NCBI GenBank assembly: GCA_902563105.1
Contig: CACEVU010000002.1
Location: 62,001 to 126,000, forward strand
Source of the DNA: an uncultured SAR86 cluster bacterium
Lineage (GTDB): Bacteria > Pseudomonadota > Gammaproteobacteria > Magnimaribacterales > AG-339-G14
Length of the DNA stretch: 64,000 nucleotides
Direction of reading: 5' to 3'
The translations under genes were made by a program, and so were the position numbers. The notes under the pieces were generated by a model, which was not told the origin of the DNA, did not search any database, and saw nothing but the letters and a program-made list of their open reading frames with translations. Below are positions 22,540 to 31,303 of this stretch, piece after piece (the stretch's first letter is position 1; every line of letters starts with the position of its first letter).

Positions 22540-22811
22540 TTTCCTACCTCGATTGATAAAACCTTATTTGGTCTAGTCATAGAAAGATTATTAAGAGAAT
22601 TTTCATAGGTCTGCTTTAAAGATTTTTCTAGCTGAATTCTGCTTTTTAAAGATAGACTTTCATCAAGCTCATAACTTAATGCTTTAGAGAGATTATATAA
22701 AGCTGCGTTTGTCTTTTTTATTTCGTAGTCTTTTTTTAAAAAAATTAATAAAACTGAAGTTAAGATCAGAACCAAAATCAAAAATAAGTTAATTCTAAGA
22801 AACATATTCAA
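22536..22811 (-). CDS. ftsL: Cell division protein FtsL
   Basis: 91 aa, single TM then coiled-coil; overlaps rsmH end; position downstream of rsmH. Confidence 0.8.
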   Translation of the reverse strand: MNMFLRINLFLILVLILTSVLLIFLKKDYEIKKTNAALYNLSKALSYELDESLSLKSRIQLEKSLKQTYENSLNNLSMTRPNKVLSIEVGK

Positions 22812-23667
22812 TTTCTCCGGTTCTTAGAATTGCACTTCTAGAGCGAGGATTACATAATTTTTCTTCTTCTGAAGGTTTAATTTTGACAAGATTTTTTAAT
22901 CTAATACCTTCAACAAAATCTAAATAGTCTCTTCTAAAAAAGTTTTTTACAATGCGATCCTCTGATGAATGAAAACTTATAACTGCTAAAATTCCTTTAT
23001 TTTTTAAGATCTCAACAGAAGAAATCAAACCTTTTTTTAATTCTTCAAACTCATTATTTATCTTGATTCTTATACCTCTGAACAAATTAGTTGCAGGATG
23101 CTTTTTTTGAAAACCTTTCTTTGTAAAAAGATCTGAAAGCTTTTTTGTTGAATCAATTTCTGAATCTTTTCTTGCCGAAATGATTTTTTTTGCATATTGT
23201 CTAGATCTTCTTTCTTCTCCAAAATAGTATAAAACATCGGCAATTTCTTTCTCTGGCGCAGTGTTTATCCAATCTTTTGCTGACATTCCAGACGTATTAT
23301 CAAATCTCATATCAAGAGTTCCGTTGCGCATGAAACTAAATCCTCTTTCAGCTTTGTCTAATTGTAATGAGGAAACTCCTAAATCGAATAAAACTCCATT
23401 CATTGATTTTTTTTCAAATATTTTTGAAATTTTAGAGAAAGTAGATATTTGAAAATTAAATCTTTTATCCTTTATAAGGTGTGCGTATTTTTTTACTTCT
23501 ATATCTTTGTCAATTGAATATAGTAAGCCATCGGAAGAAAGGTTCTCGAGAATTTTTTTTGAGTGTCCTCCCAGACCAAAGGTACAATCCAAATAAGAAC
23601 CACTTTTATCTACCAATAAATTGGTCAAGGACTCGCTTAATAAGACAGGTTCGTGAGAATAGATCAA
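22795..23667 (-). CDS. rsmH: 16S rRNA (cytosine(1402)-N(4))-methyltransferase RsmH/MraW
   Basis: HEPVLLSESLTNLL, GSYLDCTFGLGGHSKKIL, LFDLGVSSLQLDKAERGFSF, MRFD, VISFHSSEDRIVKNFF. Confidence 0.97.
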   Translation of the reverse strand: MIYSHEPVLLSESLTNLLVDKSGSYLDCTFGLGGHSKKILENLSSDGLLYSIDKDIEVKKYAHLIKDKRFNFQISTFSKISKIFEKKSMNGVLFDLGVSSLQLDKAERGFSFMRNGTLDMRFDNTSGMSAKDWINTAPEKEIADVLYYFGEERRSRQYAKKIISARKDSEIDSTKKLSDLFTKKGFQKKHPATNLFRGIRIKINNEFEELKKGLISSVEILKNKGILAVISFHSSEDRIVKNFFRRDYLDFVEGIRLKNLVKIKPSEEEKLCNPRSRSAILRTGEIEYVS

Positions 23668-24140
23668 AATGGTATCTCCCTAACTTCGGAAGGTAACTCA
23701 ATTTCAAGTTTTTCACCTTGAATTTTTTTTCCTTCCTCTTTAAGTTTCCAATTTTTTTCGCTCCAAAGCTCAAGTTTTTGCCCCATTCCAATTAAGACTA
23801 CCTTGGTTTTTTCTTTTATTTGGCAGTATTTTCTAAGCGACTGAGGTATTAGAAGAGTCATTCTTTCTGAAACTTCAAAATCAATTGAATGAGCATTTCC
23901 TAAAAAATTCCACTGCAAGGATCTAATCTTTGGATTTAATCCAGAAAGATTTTCGAAGGCATCAGAAATTTTTTTCCATAACGCTCCGGGATAAATTAAT
24001 AAGGACGGGTATTGAGGATCTCTAGTGACAATAATAGACCCTGAAGCTGCCTCCTTCAGTGAATCTTTGTATCTCGCAGGTATAACAATTCTTCCCTTTG
24101 TATCCAAAGAAAGGCTGCTAAACCCATAAAGTCCAGCCAT
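23664..24140 (-). CDS. mraZ: Transcriptional regulator MraZ
   Basis: 158 aa; GFSSLSLDTKGRIVIPARYKDSL, first gene of the dcw cluster. Confidence 0.94.
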   Translation of the reverse strand: MAGLYGFSSLSLDTKGRIVIPARYKDSLKEAASGSIIVTRDPQYPSLLIYPGALWKKISDAFENLSGLNPKIRSLQWNFLGNAHSIDFEVSERMTLLIPQSLRKYCQIKEKTKVVLIGMGQKLELWSEKNWKLKEEGKKIQGEKLEIELPSEVREIPF

Positions 24141-24167
24141 ATATAAGTCCCAAAAAGTTACACTAAT

Positions 24168-24200
24168 GTATACTTTTGCACACTTTTACACACTTTTAAT
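24168..24200 (-). promoter_or_regulatory. Putative MraZ operator: three 10-bp-phased direct repeats upstream of mraZ
   Basis: Minus strand reads AAAAGTGTGT-AAAAGTGTGC-AAAAGTATAC immediately upstream of mraZ (start 24140); + strand tacttttgca/cacttttaca/cacttttaat at 24171, 24181 and 24191. Confidence 0.6.
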
Positions 24201-24265
24201 CGATTGTAAATATATTAGATCCTTTAAAATCACTAGATTTAAGAAAATGGCAAATTGTAAAAGGA

Positions 24266-24597
24266 TGAGCTGACTCATAAGCCGGGTTCTGTTTAAAGTA
24301 ATCATTCATCTTGAACTTATGTCGCCATAAGTTTCTAGCGGCCTACCCAGATTCAATGCGGACAACATTACGGAATCTCTATTTGGCCTTGCTCCAAGTG
24401 GGGTTTACCTAGCTACTCTTTGTTACCAAAAAGTACGGTGAGCTCTTACCTCACCTTTTCAACCTTACCCTAAGGCGGTTTATTTTCTGTTGCACTTTCC
24501 ATAGTAAATACAAGTATTTACTTCCAGGAGTTACCTGGCACTTTATCCTTGGGAGCCCGGACTTTCCTCTGCAAAGCAGCGATTACTCGGTCAGCTC
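24266..24597 (-). ncRNA. rnpB: RNase P RNA (bacterial class A)
   Basis: Minus strand GAGCTGACCGAGTAATCGCTGC...GAGGAAAGTCCGGGCTCC...AACAGAAAATAAACCGCC...GGTAAGGTTGAAAAGGTGAGGTAAGAGCTCACCG...AACCCGGCTTATGAGTCAGCTC; P1 strands gagctga/tcagctc pair; located between rsmI and mraZ. Confidence 0.95.
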
Positions 24598-24604
24598 GAG
24601 AGAA

Positions 24605-25435
24605 TTATACTGATTCTTTATATTTATTGTATATTTCCTTTGCAGAAAAGTTAGTGATTCGAGAAAAAACTTTCGAGAACTTTTTGAGAGATACTTCTTT
24701 TTTTAAAGAATTGAACAGTTCATCTAGCTTTTCATCAAAATCGCTGAAATTATTATCTGTTCCTTCGAAAATGAGAACTATTTCCCCTCTAGTCAAATTA
24801 GGATCTTTTTCTACAAAAGAAGAGACCTCTCCAATTGTTCCTCGCAAAATAGTTTCATGCATTTTTGTCAGCTCTCTTGCAATACTTATTTTTCTCCTAT
24901 TATCAAGAATTTGTTCCATAACCTTGAAAGATTTAATTATTCTATGAGGAGATTCAAAAAATATAGTCGTACGAGATTCATAATTTAATTTTAAAAAGGT
25001 TTTTTTTAATTCATTGTTTTTTTTTGGAAGAAAACCTTCAAAAATAAATTTTTGATTATCTATTCCCGAAGTAATTAAACCAGCAATAACAGCAGAAGGA
25101 CCGGGGATACTTTCTATTCTAATATTTGCATCAATTGCTTGAGAAACTAAATTAAAACCAGGATCAGAAATTAAAGGTGTCCCAGCATCAGAAATTAAAG
25201 AAATACTATCGCCCCCTTTTAATTTCCTCAGTAAAGAAACAATTTTAGTATTAGAAGAAAAGTCATTAAAGGAAACTAATTTAGAGTTAATCCCATGAGC
25301 TGAAAAAAGTTTTTGCGAGTTTTTGGTATTTTCTGCAAGAACAATGCTTGATTCGTTAAGAGTTTTTATAGCCCTTAAGGTAATATCCTCTAAATTACCA
25401 ATTGGCGTTGCTACTAAATATAATACTCCTGACAT
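24605..25435 (-). CDS. rsmI: 16S rRNA 2'-O-ribose C1402 methyltransferase RsmI
   Basis: GVLYLVATPIGNLEDITLRAI, SLISDAGTPLISDPGF, IPGPSAVIAGLITSG, EGFLPKK. Confidence 0.96.
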   Translation of the reverse strand: MSGVLYLVATPIGNLEDITLRAIKTLNESSIVLAENTKNSQKLFSAHGINSKLVSFNDFSSNTKIVSLLRKLKGGDSISLISDAGTPLISDPGFNLVSQAIDANIRIESIPGPSAVIAGLITSGIDNQKFIFEGFLPKKNNELKKTFLKLNYESRTTIFFESPHRIIKSFKVMEQILDNRRKISIARELTKMHETILRGTIGEVSSFVEKDPNLTRGEIVLIFEGTDNNFSDFDEKLDELFNSLKKEVSLKKFSKVFSRITNFSAKEIYNKYKESV

Positions 25436-26492
25436 GAATAAAAAAAATTTTTCTCACTTATTTATAGCTTTAATCCTAACTTGCTGCAGTTTAAGTAGCA
25501 ATGAATTCAAAAACAATAATCAGAAATTTGAAAATTTTCAAAATAAAAAACAGTTAATAAACTCCTCGAGATTAAACTCAGATATAAATGTTTATTTTTT
25601 TGGAACGAAAAATAAATTTCAAAAAAATTTTTTAGATGGAGTTCTAGAAGGTTATTTTTATTTAAACAAAAGTCAAAAAAGAAATGTCTCTTTAAGTTTT
25701 ATAGATTTAGAAGAAATGGATAACTTTGAATGTAAATCAATTCAAAATAAAACAAAAAAAATAATTTATCTTGATAAAAAATTCCTAAAGGAAATCAAGA
25801 AATGTGAGGTAAAAAAAAATAATAATACCTTATTCATTAAAGCTAACGATGAGACTCTCGATCTTGATTTTAATTATTTAGACCCCTTTTATTCTTATGT
25901 TGATTATTTATTCAATCTGAATTTGGATCTTTTACCACAAGAAACAATAATTTTTTCAGATAAAAAGTTATTCAATAACCAACAATTTTTTATTGACGAA
26001 GACTCAAACATAGAAAAAGAAATTTCAACTTTTTTTGAAATAAATAAGAGTGCTGACAGGAAAACGGATCTTGAAAAGATAACTCAAAAAAGGATTTATA
26101 ATATTCCAAGGTTTCGAGAGGATATTAAAAATATAATAATTGATCTTAGATCTGTTAAAGCAGAGAGAATTATTCCAGCTTTAAAATTCAACTTGATCTT
26201 TAAACCTCAAATATACGTTCTCCCGAAACAAATAGATTTTTGGAAAACTCCTGCATCCGAAATTGATTCAAATCTCATGGGGCTAGAATATCCAATTTTA
26301 TTAAATAATAATTTTATTTTTAATGAAGATTTTTCGGCCAAAAAAATTGAAGAAAAAGTTTTCTACGCTCTTGGGTTTGACTCATTACTGTATCTTGGTA
26401 AAGGTTTAAATAGAAAATATAAAGGTCTCTTAGGAGAATATCTTCAAGAGGATAATAAAGTTTTTATTAAGCCTGAAAGAATAGGATTCTAG
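25434..26492 (+). CDS. lpoA: LpoA-like lipoprotein (PBP activator; C-terminal periplasmic-binding-like domain only). ORF opens at 25323; likely start MNKKNFSHLF at 25434
   Basis: Lipoprotein signal MNKKNFSHLFIALILTCCS; FLDGVLEGYFYL, RFREDIKNIIIDLRSVKAERIIPALKF, FYALGFDSLLYL and position next to rsmI as in the yraL-lpoA (yraM) pair. Confidence 0.65.
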   Translation: MNKKNFSHLFIALILTCCSLSSNEFKNNNQKFENFQNKKQLINSSRLNSDINVYFFGTKNKFQKNFLDGVLEGYFYLNKSQKRNVSLSFIDLEEMDNFECKSIQNKTKKIIYLDKKFLKEIKKCEVKKNNNTLFIKANDETLDLDFNYLDPFYSYVDYLFNLNLDLLPQETIIFSDKKLFNNQQFFIDEDSNIEKEISTFFEINKSADRKTDLEKITQKRIYNIPRFREDIKNIIIDLRSVKAERIIPALKFNLIFKPQIYVLPKQIDFWKTPASEIDSNLMGLEYPILLNNNFIFNEDFSAKKIEEKVFYALGFDSLLYLGKGLNRKYKGLLGEYLQEDNKVFIKPERIGF

Positions 26493-26496
26493 GTTA

Positions 26497-27129
26497 TTAA
26501 AGCAATTCAATTTCTAGGGAAGTAAAACTTTCCTTAACACTAGGAAGGTCTTGCATTCTCTCGATATAGTCAAATAGAGGCTTAGATCCCTTATTGTTTG
26601 GAATTTTAATTTGATGATATTCCAATCTCAAAAGTATAGGAGTAATGACCGAGTCTAAAACTGAAAATTCGTCATTCCTGAAGAATTTTTTATTATCGAA
26701 AAGTGAAAGTGAATTCGAAATATTTTTTTGAAGATCATTTCTAGCTTTATTTATTTGAGGCTTTGTTGAGGACGAATTTTCAAGAATATCTAAATTTTCA
26801 GCCCAATCCTTTTCAATTCTTTGAAGAATAAGTCTAAATTGGGCTCTTGATACCGGATAAACGGGAAGAAGAGGAGGATGAGGAAATCTCTCATCTAAAT
26901 ATTCAACTATCAAACCAGAGTGATACAAAGATAGTTCTCTATCAACTAAAAGAGGGAGATGCCCTTCTGGATTTATTTCTAAAATCTCTTTAGGGAGATC
27001 ATCTTTATTTAAAATTTCTAAATTACATGTAATACCTTTTTCGGCAATAACAATTCTTACTTTTTGTGATCTGTGGCCTATGGCGTCGTGAAATAAAACC
27101 ATTGCAGACCTATTGCTAAGAAGGCTCAT
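26497..27129 (-). CDS. sspA: Stringent starvation protein A (GST-like)
   Basis: 210 aa; FHDAIGHRSQKVRIVIAEKGI, NPEGHLPLLVDRELSLYHSGLIVEYLDERFPHPPLLPV; downstream of petABC. Confidence 0.92.
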   Translation of the reverse strand: MSLLSNRSAMVLFHDAIGHRSQKVRIVIAEKGITCNLEILNKDDLPKEILEINPEGHLPLLVDRELSLYHSGLIVEYLDERFPHPPLLPVYPVSRAQFRLILQRIEKDWAENLDILENSSSTKPQINKARNDLQKNISNSLSLFDNKKFFRNDEFSVLDSVITPILLRLEYHQIKIPNNKGSKPLFDYIERMQDLPSVKESFTSLEIELL

Positions 27130-27133
27130 AAAA

Positions 27134-27796
27134 CTATTTTAGGTCTTTTTTGAATTCTCGATATGTCATGTAGGCAAAAGCTGTAAAAATAACAAGGAAA
27201 AGCAATACATATGTTCCTACTCTCTTTCTTTGTTCTGCAGATGGGTCAGCTACATAAGTCATAAAATTGGTTAAATCATAAATAACTCGATCATACTCTA
27301 GTTTAGTAAGAGAGTTTTGCATATCTTCCAAAACATGAGGCATGTTGACGTTTTGATAGACTCTATTATTTACTCCATAGGGTCTCGAGGAATCTGGATA
27401 GTAATTTCTCAAATAAGTATAAATCCAATCTGGCCTTCTGAGTCTGGCCTCAAGTGTTAGATCAGGAGGATATGCCCCCAACCAATTGATAGCATCACTT
27501 TTTGAGAGGCTTATTTCCATAAGGTCGCCGATCTTTGAATCATCGTAAATTAAATTATTCTCATACATTTCTATAGGTATTAGTAGATCTTCGGCTACTC
27601 TTTTATATCTTGAGTACTTTAAAGAATGACAACCGTAACAATAGTTCATATAGGTAGATAAACCCCTTTGTAATGAAGCTTTATCAGAAACATCGGCTTC
27701 ATAGTTGTCACATTTTATTGAACCACAATTGAATTCACCCGCCGATAAAATAAATTGTGACAGAAAGATTGAAACTAAAAATAAGAGGATTTTCAA
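27134..27796 (-). CDS. petC: Cytochrome c1 of the bc1 complex (ORF-track ATG at 27832; TTG at 27796 proposed as start)
   Basis: [17 protein letters not shown] heme motif, C-terminal TM; a TTG start gives signal peptide (M)[19 protein letters not shown] and a 4-nt TTGA overlap with petB. Confidence 0.9.
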   Translation of the reverse strand: MKILLFLVSIFLSQFILSAGEFNCGSIKCDNYEADVSDKASLQRGLSTYMNYCYGCHSLKYSRYKRVAEDLLIPIEMYENNLIYDDSKIGDLMEISLSKSDAINWLGAYPPDLTLEARLRRPDWIYTYLRNYYPDSSRPYGVNNRVYQNVNMPHVLEDMQNSLTKLEYDRVIYDLTNFMTYVADPSAEQRKRVGTYVLLFLVIFTAFAYMTYREFKKDLK

Positions 27797-29049
27797 ATAG
27801 CCTCTCCAACCCTTTCTGGAACAGGTTTGCACTTTTCATATCTGGTATAGATGGGCATAAGAAGAAAATATGAAAAGTAACCAATCGTAAAAACTTTAGT
27901 CAATAAATTCTTTACTTCGGTGGGGGGAACTGAGCCCAAATATGCCAGAACAAAGAAGCTGATAACAAATAATGATAAGAAAGTTTTGCTAAATATGCCT
28001 TTGTATTTAATTGATTTTACTGGACTTCTATCAAGCCAAGGTAGAGCAGCAAATATTGCTATTCCAGCTGCCATGACGATAAAACCCAAAAACTTTGCAG
28101 TAATCCCAAATAAAGAAAAATCAATAGCTCTTAACATAGCGTAAAAAGGCGTGTAATACCAAGAAGGAACTATATGAGCTGGTGTAGAAAGAGGATTTGC
28201 TGGTTCGTAATTTACATACTCAATAATATAACCGCCCCCTTCTGGAAAAAAGAAAATTACAGAGCAGAAAATTATTAGAAATACTCCTAAAGCGTAAAAG
28301 TCATGGGAGATGTCATAGGGGAAGAAAGGCTTGGCATCAAGAGGAACTCCATCTGCGTCTGTATGTTTTTTTACATCAATGCCATCGGGATTATTTGAAC
28401 CAATTTCATGAAGAGCAAGAATGTGAAAGAAAACTACAGCAATAATTAGTATTGGAAGAAGTACTACGTGAAAAGCAAAAAGTCTTGAAAGGGTTATGCC
28501 TGAAACGATGTAATCTCCTCTTATCCAGGTTGCTAGATCTTCTCCAAAATAAGGAATGGATCCAACAAGAGAAATAATTACTTGAGCAGCCCAAAAGGAC
28601 ATTTGTCCCCAGGGAAGAACATATCCGGTAAAACCCTCAGCACATAAAAGAACATAAACAAACCAGCCGCCGACCCAAATTAATTCTCTAGGCTTTTGGT
28701 AAGATCCATACATCATACCTCTAAACATGTGTAGGTATATTAGGGCAAAAAAAGCAGATGCTCCTCCGGCATGCATATATCTAATGAGCCAACCATATTC
28801 TACGTCACGCATAATATATTCAATTGAAGAGAATGCTCCCTCAGCTGTATTGGTATAGTTCATCATTAACCACAAGCCAGTAAGAATCTGCATAACCAGC
28901 ACGATCAGTAGTAAAAATCCAAATAAATACCAGACGTTGATATTGGAAGGAGAATAATATTTTGAAAGATGTCTTTCAAAAAGATCTACTATGGGAAATC
29001 TACTATCAACCCAATTTAAGCTTTTTTTTCCAATTGTATTTTCACTCAT
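27793..29049 (-). CDS. petB: Cytochrome b of the bc1 complex
   Basis: 418 aa polytopic; GSASFFAL-type helix [48 protein letters not shown], Qo motif [16 protein letters not shown]. Confidence 0.96.
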   Translation of the reverse strand: MSENTIGKKSLNWVDSRFPIVDLFERHLSKYYSPSNINVWYLFGFLLLIVLVMQILTGLWLMMNYTNTAEGAFSSIEYIMRDVEYGWLIRYMHAGGASAFFALIYLHMFRGMMYGSYQKPRELIWVGGWFVYVLLCAEGFTGYVLPWGQMSFWAAQVIISLVGSIPYFGEDLATWIRGDYIVSGITLSRLFAFHVVLLPILIIAVVFFHILALHEIGSNNPDGIDVKKHTDADGVPLDAKPFFPYDISHDFYALGVFLIIFCSVIFFFPEGGGYIIEYVNYEPANPLSTPAHIVPSWYYTPFYAMLRAIDFSLFGITAKFLGFIVMAAGIAIFAALPWLDRSPVKSIKYKGIFSKTFLSLFVISFFVLAYLGSVPPTEVKNLLTKVFTIGYFSYFLLMPIYTRYEKCKPVPERVGEAI

Positions 29050-29642
29050 TAACTAACTCCATCAGAACCAATAACTAGCAAGTTATCTTTCTCGAAAAAA
29101 TGTGGGGGGACAACTAAATTCGTTGGAGCAGGAACATTTGCATAAACTCTACCTACCAAATCAAACTTTGAACCATGGCAAGGGCAGAAAAATCCTCCCT
29201 GCCAGTTTGAATCGAAATCCTCTGGTTTTGCCTCAGGATAGTATTTAGGCGCACATCCAAGATGAGTACAAACGCCTGTTAAAACTGCAATACCTTTTTT
29301 TCTTGATCTAATTTCATTTTTTGCATAATCGGGTTGTGATGGATCTGCCATGTCAGGATCGGCTAGCCTTGCAAGATTTTCAGTCACAAATGAAGTGTTT
29401 TCTTCAGGTATATTTACAACAAAGATAGGTCTGCCTCGCCATTCAATTGTCATCATTTCACCAGGTAATAATTTTGAAATATCCACTTTAACAGGCGCTC
29501 CAGCTGCCTCAGCTCTGGCACTTGGTTTAAAAGCGCTAATAAAAGGGATGGCGGTAAAAAAAGCTCCGATTAAACCAAGAAAAGATGTCGAATAGGTAAG
29601 AAATTTCCTTCTTCCAGGATTTGGAGGACTTTTTGGTTGCAT
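29049..29642 (-). CDS. petA: Rieske iron-sulfur subunit of the bc1 complex
   Basis: [13 protein letters not shown] Tat-like N-terminus; CTHLGCAP and CPCHGSKFD 2Fe-2S motifs. Confidence 0.97.
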   Translation of the reverse strand: MQPKSPPNPGRRKFLTYSTSFLGLIGAFFTAIPFISAFKPSARAEAAGAPVKVDISKLLPGEMMTIEWRGRPIFVVNIPEENTSFVTENLARLADPDMADPSQPDYAKNEIRSRKKGIAVLTGVCTHLGCAPKYYPEAKPEDFDSNWQGGFFCPCHGSKFDLVGRVYANVPAPTNLVVPPHFFEKDNLLVIGSDGVS

Positions 29643-29643
29643 A

Positions 29644-30033
29644 TTATCTTTTGCTGAATTGAGGAGCTTTCCTAGCTTTTCTTAATCCAACTTTTTTTCT
29701 TTCCACTTTTCTTGAATCTCTTGTTAAATAGCCTGCAGCTTTCAAAGCAGCTCTAAATTCTGAATTTTTCTTCTCTAAAGCTCTAGAAATACCGTGTCTA
29801 ATCGCGCCAGCTTGACCGAAAGAACCACCACCAGAAACTTTTATAGAGAAATCAAAATTTTTATCACACTCTAGAAGTTTTAAAGGCTGTCTAACAAGTA
29901 TTTTAGCTACTTCTCTGCCAAAATATTTATCTAAAGGTAGATCATTTATTAATATGTTTCCGGTACCTTCAGAAAGGTAAACTCTTGCTGTAGCTCTCTT
30001 TCTTCTTCCTGTTGCGTATATTGCTTCTGACAT
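29644..30033 (-). CDS. rpsI: 30S ribosomal protein S9
   Basis: [15 protein letters not shown]...[19 protein letters not shown]...[25 protein letters not shown]. Confidence 0.98.
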   Translation of the reverse strand: MSEAIYATGRRKRATARVYLSEGTGNILINDLPLDKYFGREVAKILVRQPLKLLECDKNFDFSIKVSGGGSFGQAGAIRHGISRALEKKNSEFRAALKAAGYLTRDSRKVERKKVGLRKARKAPQFSKR

Positions 30034-30039
30034 AGAGGT

Positions 30040-30468
30040 TTAAATTGCTAATTCTTTAGGTTTTTGGCTAGAGTGAGGATGTTCGCTACCTGAATAAATT
30101 TTTAACTTTTTAATTACCTGGTTAGAAAGTTTATTTTTTGGAAGCATTCCTTTAACAGCCTTTTCAATTATCTTTTCGGGTGAATCACTTAACATTTTTT
30201 CAAAGTTTTTTGTTTTTAACCCACCTGGATATCCAGTATGGTGATAGTAGTTTTTTTGAGAAGACTTATTTCCTGTTACTGTAATTTTATCGGCATTTAC
30301 AACTACAACGAAATCTCCTAAATCTGCATTTGGAGAATACTTTGCTTTAGTTTTACCTGATAAAACATTTGCTATTTTTACAGCTAATCTGCCAAGAATC
30401 TTATCTTCAGCATCAACTAAATACCAAATTTTCTCTGCGTTAGAACTTTTATAACTTTTCGTTACCAT
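30040..30468 (-). CDS. rplM: 50S ribosomal protein L13
   Basis: WYLVDAEDKILGRLAVKIANVLSGK, YYHHTGYPGGLKT, AVKGMLPKNKL. Confidence 0.97.
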   Translation of the reverse strand: MVTKSYKSSNAEKIWYLVDAEDKILGRLAVKIANVLSGKTKAKYSPNADLGDFVVVVNADKITVTGNKSSQKNYYHHTGYPGGLKTKNFEKMLSDSPEKIIEKAVKGMLPKNKLSNQVIKKLKIYSGSEHPHSSQKPKELAI

Positions 30469-30526
30469 AATTAAGTCTTCTAAGGCCGAGAATGATAACT
30501 CAGAGAGGTTATAATTGCTATTGCAT

Positions 30527-31300
30527 ATGTTTAAAAAAAACTTTTTAGCAATATCTTTATGGATTTTATTCGGAAGCCTGACCGGGTTAATAGTTTCGAG
30601 CTTTTATGGAAAAACTGAAATATATATTCCTTTTTATCATGATATTTCGAATGTTCTTGAAAGGACATCACCTTCTGTAGTAAACATTTGGACAATAAAA
30701 AAATGGAAAGGCTGGCAAGAGCAGTCTAATAAATTTGGTTATAAAAAATGGAGACAGGTTGTAAAAACTGGATTTTTCCCGAATGGGTCTGGAGTTGTAA
30801 TTCAAGAGAACTTAATTGTCACTAATTTTCATGTCATCAGAGATGCTTTTAATCAAAATCAAGAGTTATTGATAGAAAATCATCGGGGAGAAACTGAGGT
30901 AGCTCAAATACTTGGATTTGATTTAGAAGCAGATATTGCAGTTTTAGGTGTAATAAAATCTCTCAGTCTAAAGCCTTTCAAAATTAGAAAAAATATTGAC
31001 GAGATTGATGTTGGAGAATCCGTTATTGCAATAGGGAATCCTCAGGGGTTAGGGCAATCATTTAGCAAAGGAATTATCAGTGCAATAAATAGAACATTTA
31101 AGGATAAAAAGGGGAATTTCATTCAAACGGATGCATCAATCAATCCTGGAAACTCTGGAGGAGCATTGATTGATAATAGGGGTAGATTACTGGGAATGAT
31201 TAATTTTATTGAATCAACTTCAGGTGGTAATCAGGGTCTGAATTTTGCTATACCAGTCGATACGGTTATTGAAGTATTTAATTCTATAACAAAAGAATAA
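30527..31300 (+). CDS. DegS/AlgW-like membrane-anchored trypsin-like serine protease lacking a PDZ domain
   Basis: N-terminal TM anchor; SGVVIQENLIVTNFHVI (His), DLEADIAVLGV (Asp), TDASINPGNSGGALID (Ser); ends at FAIPVDTVIEVFNSITKE before any PDZ. Confidence 0.9.
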   Translation: MFKKNFLAISLWILFGSLTGLIVSSFYGKTEIYIPFYHDISNVLERTSPSVVNIWTIKKWKGWQEQSNKFGYKKWRQVVKTGFFPNGSGVVIQENLIVTNFHVIRDAFNQNQELLIENHRGETEVAQILGFDLEADIAVLGVIKSLSLKPFKIRKNIDEIDVGESVIAIGNPQGLGQSFSKGIISAINRTFKDKKGNFIQTDASINPGNSGGALIDNRGRLLGMINFIESTSGGNQGLNFAIPVDTVIEVFNSITKE

Positions 31301-31303
31301 AAT

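Noticed and set aside
23606-23791. 61-aa minus-strand ORF and 23481-23696 plus-strand ORF at the mraZ/rsmH junction
   Set aside because: Out-of-frame overlaps of two conserved genes that themselves overlap by 4 nt; no conserved motif.
24549-24947. 132-aa plus-strand ORF (MGARTFLCKAAITRS...)
   Set aside because: It covers the 5' part of rnpB and antisense rsmI; no protein-like features and both overlapped genes are well supported.
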